A DNA stretch of 64,000 nt. It comes from LMUY01 sp965198895. Its GTDB lineage: Bacteria > Pseudomonadota > Alphaproteobacteria > Acetobacterales > Acetobacteraceae. The translations under genes and the position numbers were made by a program. The notes beneath the pieces were generated by a model. The model did no database searches. It worked only from the letters and a program-made list of their open reading frames with translations, and was not told the origin of the DNA. Positions 35,036-44,778 of this stretch are shown piece by piece; the stretch's first letter is position 1; each line of letters starts with the position of its first letter. Location: the NCBI GenBank assembly GCA_965198895.1, contig OZ240676.1, forward strand, positions 3,968,001 through 4,032,000. The letters run 5' to 3'.

Positions 35036-35583
35036 GTCGCTTTCTCCGCATCGCCCAACAGGTGAATGTCCTGCCGCTCGCGATCGAGCTTCACCGTGGC
35101 GGCCATCTTTGGGACGCCGAGACGGCCCGCAAAACCTATCCCGGCACGCCCCACGGTGCGATGTCCGACATATGGGTCCGGTTCCGTCCGAAGGCGCAGA
35201 TCAAGGACATCACCTCGCATCAGGAGGAATACCGGTGCGAGTTTTGGCCGGCATGGCGCGAACTGCCGGCGCTTCGACCATTGACGTTCAACCTCATGGC
35301 TGCCGTCCAGGCCGTCGAGTTGGGCTCCATTCTGATCACTCGGCTGCCGCCTGGGGGCGAGATCTTGCCCCACAGCGACCGCGGCTCATGGGCTGCCGAG
35401 TTCTACAACACGAAGTTGCACCTAACCTTGGCGGGGGCTTCGGTGAGTCGCTGTGCCGGTGAGGCCGTCACCATGGGTGCTGGCGACGTGTGGACGTTCG
35501 ACAATCTGCTGGAACACTCGGTCGAAAACCAGGGTGATACCGACCGGATAGCGGTGATCTTCTCCATGCGGTGCGAGGAATAA
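35032..35583 (+). CDS. 2-oxoglutarate/Fe(II)-dependent oxygenase, Asp/Asn-hydroxylase type
   Basis: 183 aa from a TTG start at 35032 overlapping the previous stop; GTG 35062 is an alternative. The double-stranded beta-helix iron site is visible: GGEILPHSDRGSW supplies His and Asp and FDNLLEHSVENQG supplies the distal His, followed by RIAVIFSMR for 2-oxoglutarate. Its predicted reaction is hydroxylation of a protein or small-molecule substrate. It is followed by a cupin gene, and both precede virion genes, so a phage-protein modification role is plausible but unproven. Confidence 0.78.
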   Translation: MSRFLRIAQQVNVLPLAIELHRGGHLWDAETARKTYPGTPHGAMSDIWVRFRPKAQIKDITSHQEEYRCEFWPAWRELPALRPLTFNLMAAVQAVELGSILITRLPPGGEILPHSDRGSWAAEFYNTKLHLTLAGASVSRCAGEAVTMGAGDVWTFDNLLEHSVENQGDTDRIAVIFSMRCEE

Positions 35584-36018
35584 ATGCCGTTCGTAAGCGC
35601 AGGCCCCAATGTCTTTAATGCGGTCGCCAAGATGTTCGAGCGGCCTTGTGACACGTGCGACGCAGCCCGCGACGGGCGCTGCTACGCGGCAGCGGGGCGT
35701 CAGCCGATCGTGCATGAGTTCAGTGCGGACGGCATCTGGACCGCGCACATCACCGTTGCCGATGCGGGCACCGTGCTGCCCCAGCACAGTCACTCGTTCG
35801 ACCATCTGACGCTGCTGGCCGCAGGTTCCGTCCGCGTATCTCGGGCAGACACTGACCCGATAGAATACTCGGCCCCCGCCGGCATCCTAATCCCGGCCGG
35901 GGTCAAGCACCTGTTTGAGACGCTGACGCCGGATGTGGTGTTGGCCTGCATTCACAACACCGCTCGCACGGGGCGTGTCCAAGTTGCTGATGAACACCAG
36001 ATTGTGGAGACGGTATAA
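35584..36018 (+). CDS. Cupin-domain protein
   Basis: A 144-aa protein starting directly after the oxygenase stop. N-terminal cysteine cluster (CDTCDAARDGRCY) that could bind metal, then a cupin barrel: VLPQHSHSFDHLTLLAAGSV (motif 1 with paired His) and GILIPAGVKHLFETLTPD (motif 2). Cupins bind metal or small ligands. Together with the oxygenase it forms a two-gene unit. The last base of the stop is the first base of the next ATG (TAATG). Confidence 0.75.
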   Translation: MPFVSAGPNVFNAVAKMFERPCDTCDAARDGRCYAAAGRQPIVHEFSADGIWTAHITVADAGTVLPQHSHSFDHLTLLAAGSVRVSRADTDPIEYSAPAGILIPAGVKHLFETLTPDVVLACIHNTARTGRVQVADEHQIVETV

Positions 36019-36947
36019 TGCCCTTTGGTATCGCCGCTGCTGGGATCAGCGCTGGCGCTGGCATTGCAGACAGCATGATCTCGTCAGGTAATGCCTCCAG
36101 CGCGGCCACAAGCGCGGCGAACGAGTCCGCACAGGCCCAACAAACCGCTGCAGTGATGCAGCAGAGTATCGCTAACGAAAACACTGCCAACCTTGCTCCA
36201 TTTAAGAACACCGGCATCGGCGCGAATTACTCGCTTGCCAATCTATTCGGAGTGCTGAGCAACGGCACGATCGCAGGCAACCAAGGCGTCGGTCAGGACA
36301 ACGTTGCCGGGGGAGCGCTCACCCAGCTAATGGGCCTGTCGGGGCTGAATTCTATGGGACAGCCATCCTCGACGGCCATTCCCGGCGCCCTGGCTCAATT
36401 CGCCAACTCGCCGACCTACCAGTTCGCTCAACAGCAGGGGCTCGCCGCCCTGAACGCCTCGGCCGCCGCTCGAGGAACCGCACAGTCTGGCGCGCAGGCG
36501 ATGGCCACCCAGCAGTACGGACAGGGGCTGGCCTCTCAGCAGCTTGGGACATACACAACTAATCTGCAGAATCTGTATTCGGGCTTGGTCTCTGGAATCG
36601 GCAACCTTGCCAACCAGGGCCAAAATGCTGCCGCCACGACAGGCCAGCAGGGTATCGCGTCGGCCGGCCAGATTGGTCAATCAGTCACAGGCGCCGGTAA
36701 CGCCCTGGCGGCGGGGACTATAGGTGCCGCGTCGGCTCAAAATGCTGGGCTGAACAACTCGCTTGCTTCGTTGACCGGCAGCAACAGCAGCTACGGCGGT
36801 TCAGGCGGGACAAGCGGGCTCGGTGGAGCGCTCGGCCAACTCGCAACCGGTGTCGGCAACTGGCTTGGGGGCGCTAGCGGCAACCAGAACTACAACACAA
36901 GCCTTGCCGGCACGGTCAACGGTAACGATGACGAGGCGATCGTCTGA
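36018..36947 (+). CDS. Phage ejection/virion internal-type protein
   Basis: A 309-aa protein, highly Ala/Gly/Gln/Ser-rich and repetitive. N-terminal helix GIAAAGISAGAGIADSMISS; then NLAPFKNTGIGANYSLANLF, a motif seen in podovirus-like internal virion proteins; many AAGA-type helical repeats; and a Gly/Asn-rich tail. In such phages these proteins are packaged and injected with DNA to extend the tail. The stop overlaps the start of the transglycosylase gene. Confidence 0.6.
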   Translation: MPFGIAAAGISAGAGIADSMISSGNASSAATSAANESAQAQQTAAVMQQSIANENTANLAPFKNTGIGANYSLANLFGVLSNGTIAGNQGVGQDNVAGGALTQLMGLSGLNSMGQPSSTAIPGALAQFANSPTYQFAQQQGLAALNASAAARGTAQSGAQAMATQQYGQGLASQQLGTYTTNLQNLYSGLVSGIGNLANQGQNAAATTGQQGIASAGQIGQSVTGAGNALAAGTIGAASAQNAGLNNSLASLTGSNSSYGGSGGTSGLGGALGQLATGVGNWLGGASGNQNYNTSLAGTVNGNDDEAIV

Positions 36948-39505
36948 TGTCGGACACCCTCCTTTCCCTGCTCGCCCAGCCGCAAAACCTAGATCCGTAT
37001 AAGCCGCAGGCGGAGCTTGCGCAGGTCAATCAGACCAACACGGCGACACAAGGGCAACAGCTAGCCAACCAACAGACCGCCATGCAACTGGCCTACCGTC
37101 AGGCCCTGATGGCGCCCATTCTAGGCCAGCAGGGCGGAGGCGGTTCACCGCTTGCTAGCCTGGTCTCGTCTCCCGGCTCTGGCGGCTTGGGGTTCTCGGG
37201 GGCCCTAGCTGCAATGGCTGGCCAGGGCGGTTCTGCTCAAGGTGGCGCACCAGTTGTCGGCAACTCCGTCATGTCGCCGGCCGGGATTGCATTGCCGCCC
37301 ATGGTATATGCCAGCGCGGCAATGTCTCAGAACCCGGATGCAGCCTTCAAGGCAGCAGCTGACATGCGCTACGCCCGGCTCCATGAGTTGGCCACAGGTC
37401 CGACCAATGCGGGGGACTGGGATGCCAATGTGGTAACGGCGCTGCAGGAAGGTTGGATTACCCCGCAGCAAGCCGCTCAGTGGCACGGCAACTATCAAAG
37501 CCAGGCTCGGGTTCAGCAGTCCACGGCCAGCCCGGACGCTCAGCTCAGCTACAATTCCAGCCTTACCGGTCAAGGGCTGCAGAGCGACGCCAACGGAAAT
37601 CCGATGCCAAGCGCTGCAGTTGCGCAGGCCAAGGGGAACATTGCTGGATCTGAAGCCAACGCCCGCAACCAGTCGGATCTCACCTATAAGGCTGCGATCG
37701 ACACTAGCGAAAACGGTCCACTCGTGGATCGCGCGGTCTCGACGGCGAGGGGAACGCTGCCAATTGACGTGACGAAGCAGCAAGCCAGCTCGTACAATCT
37801 GGGCCCAGGCGAAACTCGGATTAACCCCGCCATTCCTGGCGCCACAAACGCAGATGGCACGAATCAGCCGCCCCGTGCCGTTGACCTGCTAAATACTGGT
37901 GCCATCCCACCCTCGGCATATGCAGCGCGTGTCAACGGCGCGGAGAACAGCACGGGCAATCCCGCGGCGAAGAACCCGAACAGTTCCGCCACCGGCAATG
38001 GTCAATTCACCGAAAGCACATGGCTGAGCACCATACGCCAGGCCCGTCCCGATTTAGCGGGGCAGTCGGATCAGCAGCTTTTGGCGCTCCGTTCTGTCCC
38101 TGCAATTGCCGCCCAGATGACCGCCGCATATGGCCAGCAAAATGCCGGTGTGCTGCAGCAGGCTGGATTGCCGGTGACCAGCGCGACGCTCGGAATGGCC
38201 CACCGCCTCGGCCCTGCCGACGCGATTACCGTAATGAACGCTGACCCACAGAAGCCGCTGGCGGCGGTGCTGTCTGGCGATGTGATCGCGCGCAACCCGG
38301 ATTTGGCGCGGCAAACCGCGGGCTCGTTTGTCAACGGCTCAATGAGCAAATACGGGAACCAGCCTGTGGCCTTCGCCCAGCCTGCCGTCGCTACCCGACC
38401 CGCCGCTCCACCCTCGCCGGGTCGATCGCCTGCTGGCGGTGTGTCGCCGTTTGGTTCCGACCAGACTTCAGCGGCGCAGCCTGTCGCTTCGTCGCCGGGT
38501 GTCACACTAGCAGCGGCGCCCGCTGGGGCGGCGGTAGGCAACCCCGCGGCGCCAATCCAACACGCCGACGAGCGGTTCCCGGCGGGTGGTGCGTCATTGA
38601 CCAATGCGGCGAATGGCGAATTTCCCGGTGTGGCTCCGGCTCCGTCTCTGCCCCCCGGCCAGGGATACGCGCCGGCCGGAGCGCTCAGTCCTAACACGCC
38701 TGTTCCGGGCGGCCAGCCGCAGACCGTGGCTCCGCCTGCACCGCCTGCACCGATTGCAGCGCCGCCTGTTCCAGCACCCTCCGGCGGTCCGCTCGTTACG
38801 CAATTGCCGGGCGGTGGGACGGCCGTGCAGTCGGGTATAACGCCTGCCCTGATTGCCCAGCAAAGAGCGCAAGCGGAAAACGACGTCACTCAAATGGGCA
38901 CATACCGGACGGGCCTGCTGACGGATGCCCAAAAAGCGGCGCAGTCGAATTCGCTAATCGACACGATGCGCACCGAAGCGCAGCAGTTCTCGCAGGGTGG
39001 CGGTGCCAACGCCGACTGGCGCGATATGCAGGCGACCATGAATAACTGGTCCAACCTGTTCGGTGGCTCGCCCTTTCCGGCAGTGTCCAATGTTGAGGCC
39101 TTCAATAAGGCTGCGGGCCAGCTAGTTCGCGAGGCAGCCAGCACGGTGTCACCCCGTGTCGGCGTTCAGGAACTGCAGATGGTGCAGAAGACCTTGCTTA
39201 GCGATGACACCTCGCCGCAGGGCTTCCAGAAGATCGCTGACCAGCTGCAGGGTATCGCCGATTACCGCATAGCGAAGTCGGCCGCTGCCTCGCAAGCCTC
39301 GGGGAATCCGAATGCCTTTGAGGCCAATTGGAATGCCCACGTCACGCCGCTGGCTTTCATCGTCAACAGGATGCCCACTGCTGATGCGCAGCAGCTCGCC
39401 GTCCAATTGAACAAGACGGAACAGGGCAAACGCACGTTGGGCGGGATTATGCAGCAGATGCAATACGCCGATCAGACCGGGCTTTTCCGCGCGGTGCAGC
39501 CGTAA
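36947..39505 (+). CDS. Virion-associated lytic transglycosylase-like ejection protein
   Basis: An 852-aa protein. Residues about 325-440 contain a lytic transglycosylase-like domain: ARVNGAENSTGNP (candidate catalytic Glu about 333), NSSATGNGQFTESTWLSTIR, and TLGMAHRLGPADAITVMNAD. It is flanked by a Gln-rich helical N-terminus and a Pro/Gly-rich linker (residues about 500-625). A helical C-terminus follows. Such proteins cut peptidoglycan during DNA injection. It sits in a three-gene string of overlapping or adjacent virion genes (309, 852 and 1637 aa). Confidence 0.72.
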   Translation: MSDTLLSLLAQPQNLDPYKPQAELAQVNQTNTATQGQQLANQQTAMQLAYRQALMAPILGQQGGGGSPLASLVSSPGSGGLGFSGALAAMAGQGGSAQGGAPVVGNSVMSPAGIALPPMVYASAAMSQNPDAAFKAAADMRYARLHELATGPTNAGDWDANVVTALQEGWITPQQAAQWHGNYQSQARVQQSTASPDAQLSYNSSLTGQGLQSDANGNPMPSAAVAQAKGNIAGSEANARNQSDLTYKAAIDTSENGPLVDRAVSTARGTLPIDVTKQQASSYNLGPGETRINPAIPGATNADGTNQPPRAVDLLNTGAIPPSAYAARVNGAENSTGNPAAKNPNSSATGNGQFTESTWLSTIRQARPDLAGQSDQQLLALRSVPAIAAQMTAAYGQQNAGVLQQAGLPVTSATLGMAHRLGPADAITVMNADPQKPLAAVLSGDVIARNPDLARQTAGSFVNGSMSKYGNQPVAFAQPAVATRPAAPPSPGRSPAGGVSPFGSDQTSAAQPVASSPGVTLAAAPAGAAVGNPAAPIQHADERFPAGGASLTNAANGEFPGVAPAPSLPPGQGYAPAGALSPNTPVPGGQPQTVAPPAPPAPIAAPPVPAPSGGPLVTQLPGGGTAVQSGITPALIAQQRAQAENDVTQMGTYRTGLLTDAQKAAQSNSLIDTMRTEAQQFSQGGGANADWRDMQATMNNWSNLFGGSPFPAVSNVEAFNKAAGQLVREAASTVSPRVGVQELQMVQKTLLSDDTSPQGFQKIADQLQGIADYRIAKSAAASQASGNPNAFEANWNAHVTPLAFIVNRMPTADAQQLAVQLNKTEQGKRTLGGIMQQMQYADQTGLFRAVQP

Positions 39506-39506
39506 A

Positions 39507-42500
39507 ATGGCATCTCTGGCAGACCTTCAAACGGCTGTAGCTGATCCGTCTTCGGGCAGCGCACCACCGCCCCCACCGCCGGGTCCGGCAGTTTCGGTCG
39601 CGGCTCCAGCGCCGCCGGCCATGCCGTCTGATCCGATGGCCGCGGCGCAGGCTCAGGATTACCTGGACTATCGCGACTGGCTTGCGCAGCAGGGCGGCGC
39701 GCCGGACACGGGCGGGTCGATCGCTGTCATTGGACCGGACACGGCGGCACGGTATCGCAGCAATCCGCCCAAGCCTCCGCCTGGTTTCGTAGATCCAGCC
39801 TCTCAGCCTGCGCAGCCGCAGTCTGGGCCACCGCAGCCGACAGGCTTCGTACAGCCTGTATCGGCCGGGCCTGCTGGTGCGCCGCACACCTGGAGCGACC
39901 CTGCTCTCGGCTCGAAGATGGCGTTGATGCAGCAGGCGGCGGCGACGGGGAAGGTGACGCCAGATCCGTCCGCCCCGGGCGATGCTGCGCCGGTTGTTCC
40001 GCCAGGCAAGCGGACCGGCATTACGTCCAATTTGGCAGCCGGCGCTAACGACGCCATTGCAGGGACGCTGGGAGCGCCGGCCGACTTGGTGACTGGTGCG
40101 CTAAACCTGCCTTCTCGGGCGATCAACGCAGTGGCGGGCACGAACCTGCCCACCATTCAGAATCCTGTCGGCGGTTCCAATTGGTGGCGCGGCGCCATGG
40201 GTTTGGTCGGTGCTGATCCTCGAGACGTGGTGTCGTCTGGGTTGGCGGACAGTGTGGCCCGTGGCGTCGGCAGCGGCGTGGCGGGTGCTATGCTGCCTCT
40301 CGGTGCCGCACGGGCCATTGCAGCGCCTGCCATGGCTCTTCCGGCGCTGGAGGCAGGCAGTGCGGCCACCGCGGCGCCCCCGTCGATCGCTGCCACACTG
40401 GCCGCGCCCTCGGCCGCCAGCACGGCTCTGTCCGGTGCGGGTAGTGGCGCTGGTGGAGCGTTAGCCGAGCGGGTGGTTCCGCCGAGGTATGCGCCGCTTG
40501 CCAGCTTGGCCGGGCAGGTTGTTGGTGGTGTTGTGCCTGCTGGTGGCCTTGCCGCTGGCGCCGGGCTTGCCAAGGGTGCCGCGTCGCTTGCGGACCAGGT
40601 GGCCGGCCCCTTGGGGCTGTCGTCGCGCTTGGCGCCCTCCAGCGCGTCGCTGGCGTCGGTGGCGGACAATACGGGGGCTCCGGTTATGGGCGCCTCGGGG
40701 TCGCCGCTGATGGCGTCCCCGAACCAGCTCGACATGGCGCGGGACCGGCTTGCCTCTGCCGCGGGCACCACGCCCTCGGCCGCTGCGGCTGCTATCCCCA
40801 CGCCGGCTGCGGCGCAGATCGTGCCTGGCACCACGCCAACACTTGCCCAAGCTACTGGCAATCGTGGTTTGGCTTCTCTCGAAGGGCAGTTGCGGGGGCC
40901 TAGCAATAGCTCCAGCGCTGTCCCGTTTGATGCGCGCGATGCCAGCAATGCATCGGCGCGGGTTGCGGCCGTCAATGGCGTGGGCGGCAGTCAGGACCAA
41001 GCCGGCGCTGCCGGTCGATATGTGCAGCGTCGCCTCCAGCAAACTGAGGCGGAAACTCGAGGAAGGCTTGACCAGGCCGCCCAGACAATTGGTGGCAACC
41101 GTGTCGGTGGCACGGACGAGACGGCGCGTCAGCAATACGGTGCGGAGCTGCGCCAGCGTTTGAAAGCGATCGACGATGCCGGCAATGGCCAAGTGTCTAG
41201 GCTATTTCGGGCAATTGACCCGGACGGCACGGCACGGCTGCTCGTGACCCCTCTACGCGATCAAGGAAAAGCGTTGCGGGCTGAGATGATCCCCGGGAGC
41301 GGGGCCAAGTTCACCGAACGCGAAGAACATTGGATAGGCGCGGCCGAGAACATGCCGCGCATGGTCAGCTACGCATCCCTGCAACAAACTCGGCGCGGGC
41401 TTGGCGAGGCAATTCGGGAAGCACGGGTGGACGGCACTCCTTCAGAGGTGCGCCGCCTGACAATGTTAAAGGCGGCGGTCGACCGGTCCACGGCGGAGGC
41501 GGTGGCGCGGGCCGCGGCGGTCGAACAGCCGCATGTGGTGAATGGTCACCTGGCACCTGATCAGTCCGTGCTGGGGCGGCTGGCAGGGCATGCGGCGAAC
41601 GATGCCGCGCCTTCGGCCGGGACCACCGTGTTCACCCCGGCAGGGCGCCCGGTTGGCGTTCGCTACCGTGTGGTGGAGGCGGACACGCTGCGGGCGTCGC
41701 ACACGACGCACCTGGAGCCGAACCCTGCCTACCCTGCTGAGTTGCAACCGCGCGATCGGACTCGGGCGGCGTCCGAAGCGCAGGTGCAGCGCATCGCCGG
41801 CAACTTGCAGCCCGAGCGTTTGGGCGCATCGGCGTCGGCCGGCGAGGGTGCGCCGATCGTTGGTCCCGATGGCGTGGTGGAGTCGGGCAATGCTCGATAT
41901 CTCGCGATCCGTCGGGCGCATGCGGCCAATGGCCCTGCTGCGGCTGGATATCGCGACTATCTGACCCGGAAGGGATATGACGTCCGCGGGATGCGCGAGC
42001 CGGTGCTTGTGCGGGAGCGGACCACCGACCTGTCGCCCCAGGATCGGGTCCGTTTCACTCAGGAAGCGAACGCTGGGACGGGCCTAGCCATGTCGGCCAG
42101 CGAGCGGGCTGGCGTGGACGCTGGGCGGCTGTCAGATGACGTGCTGGGCCAATACCACCCGGGTGACGTCACCAGCGCCAGCAACCGCGATTTCGTGCGC
42201 TCCTTTGCTCGGAACGTCGTGGAGAAGGGGGAAGAGGGCGCGTTTATGACCCGCGACGGCAATCTGTCGTTCGAGGGCGTGCAACGGGTTCGCAACGCAC
42301 TTCTCCACAAGGCCTACGGCGACGGTGGCTTGGTGGCGGCGTTGGCGGAAAGCGGGGATGAGGGCATTCGTTCGTTCGGGGCAGCCCTGACCGACGCGGC
42401 GGGCTCAATGGCGCGGCTTCGGAGCGGCGTAGCGGCCGGCGAGGTCGACAAAGGCGTCGATATTACCCGCAACCTCGTGGAGGCGGCGCAGGCCGTGCGG

Positions 42501-44420
42501 CAGGCCAAGGCAGCGGGGATCTCGCTGCGAGACTTCGTGGGGCAGAGGGACGCGTTCGGGGGCGGGGTGTCGCCTGCAGCGGAAGACCTACTTAAACTGG
42601 CCTATGGTGATAACCTGGCTGGGCGCGTATCTCGCGGTAAGCTGGCTGAGTATCTGACGACGTACGCCGCTCGCGCCGAGCAGCAATCAACACAGGCCCG
42701 GCTATTTGGGCAGAACGCGACGGCGACCGAGTTGCTGCGCGCGGTGGGGGCCGAAGATGGACCAGTCGCAAGACAGGCCGGTGGATTCTCCTCTCAAACT
42801 GCTGATCAGCGGACAGGCCATGCTGACGGTGGCAATGAAGCACGGGGATCTAGCTCTCGTTCGTCACGCCAAGAAGCGAATAGCCGAGGCGCAGGCGGCG
42901 TTGGATCAGGAGAAGATGGGGCGGAAACCCTAAACCCGGAGACCGCTGCCACTCACCGGGAGGCCATGGATGCCAAGCTGGCGCATGTCCAGCGTATGGA
43001 AGGCGCGCCCAGTCGGGTCCTAGCACCCGGCAGGAACGGCGCGGGATACAGTGTCGCCGACAGCGCGGCGGCCGGCCAGTTCTGGCATCGGGGCAAGGGA
43101 TCGGCCGAGGATGCGCAATCTCTCGTCCGGCTGCTCGGTTCCCGCGACAAGGCGCTGGCCGCAATCGGTGACTATGCGGCCTACGACCTCAAGTCCACCG
43201 CTGAGCGCCCCGACGGCACCTTCGACTCCAAGAAGCTGACCGGCTGGCTGTCGGCTCATCGTGAGGCTCTGGACGTCTTCCTCGAGCTGCGGCAACGGTT
43301 TGGCACGGTGCAGCGCGCGCAGGCTGAGATGGACGCTCTGAACGCCCGTCGCCGGGCGGCGTCGGTGCCGTTGGAGGACCATGCCGCCGATACGGCCGAG
43401 GCTGCTCGGCATTGGTATCCAGGCACGCGCGGTGCCGTTCCGGCTGGCAGCTACCTGTCCGGTGGCGCTGATCGTGCCCCTAACCTTGAGCGGGCCGCCA
43501 CGGGCTCGCTGGAGGCTGATGCAGCCTCGTCTGGCCCCCTGGACCCGGTGGCGCACGCGTCCTGGCTGTCTCGCTACAACTCGGCCCTGTCCACGCTCTC
43601 GCCGGAGTATCAGGCCAGCGTGGCCACGCCAGAAGCTGCGGCCCGCACCATCGCGGCGGCCCGGCAGGACCGAGCGGAGTTGGTCCGTGCACAGCAGGAT
43701 CGTGCCGCGGCGCACTACCTCGACACAAATGGCGGCCGGGTTGATCCGCAGACCGCGATCGGCAGCCTCATGAAGGCGGACAACCCAGGCGCCTCCGCTG
43801 CGGCGCTGATGAAGTTCACAAGCGGTGATCGTGAAGCCACGCTGGGCGTGCGCCGCAACGCCGCGGATTGGCTGATGTCCAAGGTGGTGACCGGGGCGGA
43901 GGATGCGCACAAGGTCAGTGCCACCAAGCTCAACGGGTTGCTGAACGACCCGAAGCAGATGCGTGCGCTCTCGGCCATATTCGAACCCGACCAGGTGCAA
44001 GCACTCCGTGACGTCGCTGCGGATCTTCAGCGCGAGGCCACCGCCAATGCCGGTCGAGCCGGCAAGGGCCCTGCGGTCGAGCCGAAGCACCCCAGCATGC
44101 TGGGGCAGCTGGTAGCCGGGGAGATTGGCGGCGAGCTGCTGGGCCACGCGGTTGGCGTAGCCTCGGGGCTGGGCAAGGTGGGATTGAAGATCGCCACGCT
44201 GGGCACGTCGGCCATGGTGTCGCGGGCTCGATCGGCCGGTCTGGCGAACGTGGACGATGTGCTGACGGCGGCCGTGCTCAACCCGGAGTTGGCGCGCATG
44301 CTGCTGCTGCGGCCTGCCGCTGCTGCTCGCCCGGCGGTGCTGGTGAAGTTGCGCGGTATGCTGGGTAATCTGGCAGTGGACGGGATGCTTCGAACCAGGG
44401 AGGAACGCGATGGCCGCTAG
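39507..44420 (+). CDS. Giant phage polyvalent protein with DdrB/ParB-like domain
   Basis: An intact 1637-aa protein. A Pro/Ala-rich N-terminus (APPPPPPGPAVSVAAPAPPA) leads to long helical Ala/Gly-rich stretches. Residues about 718-880 form a DdrB-like ParB-superfamily domain: VRYRVVEADTLRASHTTHLE, NPAYPAELQPRDRTRAASEA, GAPIVGPDGVVESGNARYLA. Helical regions continue to the end. Such polyvalent proteins are injected with the DNA and protect or modify it in the new host. It is the largest gene in the window and is free of frameshifts. The stop lies 10 bases inside the next gene. Confidence 0.7.
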   Translation: MASLADLQTAVADPSSGSAPPPPPPGPAVSVAAPAPPAMPSDPMAAAQAQDYLDYRDWLAQQGGAPDTGGSIAVIGPDTAARYRSNPPKPPPGFVDPASQPAQPQSGPPQPTGFVQPVSAGPAGAPHTWSDPALGSKMALMQQAAATGKVTPDPSAPGDAAPVVPPGKRTGITSNLAAGANDAIAGTLGAPADLVTGALNLPSRAINAVAGTNLPTIQNPVGGSNWWRGAMGLVGADPRDVVSSGLADSVARGVGSGVAGAMLPLGAARAIAAPAMALPALEAGSAATAAPPSIAATLAAPSAASTALSGAGSGAGGALAERVVPPRYAPLASLAGQVVGGVVPAGGLAAGAGLAKGAASLADQVAGPLGLSSRLAPSSASLASVADNTGAPVMGASGSPLMASPNQLDMARDRLASAAGTTPSAAAAAIPTPAAAQIVPGTTPTLAQATGNRGLASLEGQLRGPSNSSSAVPFDARDASNASARVAAVNGVGGSQDQAGAAGRYVQRRLQQTEAETRGRLDQAAQTIGGNRVGGTDETARQQYGAELRQRLKAIDDAGNGQVSRLFRAIDPDGTARLLVTPLRDQGKALRAEMIPGSGAKFTEREEHWIGAAENMPRMVSYASLQQTRRGLGEAIREARVDGTPSEVRRLTMLKAAVDRSTAEAVARAAAVEQPHVVNGHLAPDQSVLGRLAGHAANDAAPSAGTTVFTPAGRPVGVRYRVVEADTLRASHTTHLEPNPAYPAELQPRDRTRAASEAQVQRIAGNLQPERLGASASAGEGAPIVGPDGVVESGNARYLAIRRAHAANGPAAAGYRDYLTRKGYDVRGMREPVLVRERTTDLSPQDRVRFTQEANAGTGLAMSASERAGVDAGRLSDDVLGQYHPGDVTSASNRDFVRSFARNVVEKGEEGAFMTRDGNLSFEGVQRVRNALLHKAYGDGGLVAALAESGDEGIRSFGAALTDAAGSMARLRSGVAAGEVDKGVDITRNLVEAAQAVRQAKAAGISLRDFVGQRDAFGGGVSPAAEDLLKLAYGDNLAGRVSRGKLAEYLTTYAARAEQQSTQARLFGQNATATELLRAVGAEDGPVARQAGGFSSQTADQRTGHADGGNEARGSSSRSSRQEANSRGAGGVGSGEDGAETLNPETAATHREAMDAKLAHVQRMEGAPSRVLAPGRNGAGYSVADSAAAGQFWHRGKGSAEDAQSLVRLLGSRDKALAAIGDYAAYDLKSTAERPDGTFDSKKLTGWLSAHREALDVFLELRQRFGTVQRAQAEMDALNARRRAASVPLEDHAADTAEAARHWYPGTRGAVPAGSYLSGGADRAPNLERAATGSLEADAASSGPLDPVAHASWLSRYNSALSTLSPEYQASVATPEAAARTIAAARQDRAELVRAQQDRAAAHYLDTNGGRVDPQTAIGSLMKADNPGASAAALMKFTSGDREATLGVRRNAADWLMSKVVTGAEDAHKVSATKLNGLLNDPKQMRALSAIFEPDQVQALRDVAADLQREATANAGRAGKGPAVEPKHPSMLGQLVAGEIGGELLGHAVGVASGLGKVGLKIATLGTSAMVSRARSAGLANVDDVLTAAVLNPELARMLLLRPAAAARPAVLVKLRGMLGNLAVDGMLRTREERDGR

Positions 44421-44778
44421 AACGGTGAACGCGATCTCCAAGCCGAAGCGCAAAGCTACGTCCGGCACACGTAAAGGCAACGGACCCGGCAAAGGTCCTG
44501 GTTGGGGTGGTGAGCGCAAAGGTGCCGACCCTGCTCGCAAGACTAAGGCCGAGGCATTCGAACCTGGCAATCAAGTGGCGCGTGGCTACCACGAGTTCAC
44601 CAAATCCGAGCGTCTGGAGCAGCACCGCGCAATGCTTTGGACGCTGGGCATGCAGGCCGAGAACGAGATGGTGCGCGTGACGGCCATCCGCACGTACGCC
44701 GATCGCGAAGAAGGCATGCCGGTGCAGCGCAGCGTCAACGAGCACCTGGGCGCGGTGTCCTTCATAATCGAGAAATGA
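44410..44778 (+). CDS. Second GKGxGWGG small-terminase-like protein
   Basis: A 122-aa paralogue of the protein at 30982-31350: basic, Gly-rich N-terminus (KGNGPGKGPGWGGERKGADP), EAFEPGNQVARG, then a helical block (RLEQHRAMLWTLGMQAENEM, VRVTAIRTYADREEG). It overlaps the end of the polyvalent protein gene and the start of the HTH gene. It may be the packaging-initiation protein of a deleted terminase module. The call rests on layout and the paralogue. Confidence 0.45.
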   Translation: MAARTVNAISKPKRKATSGTRKGNGPGKGPGWGGERKGADPARKTKAEAFEPGNQVARGYHEFTKSERLEQHRAMLWTLGMQAENEMVRVTAIRTYADREEGMPVQRSVNEHLGAVSFIIEK

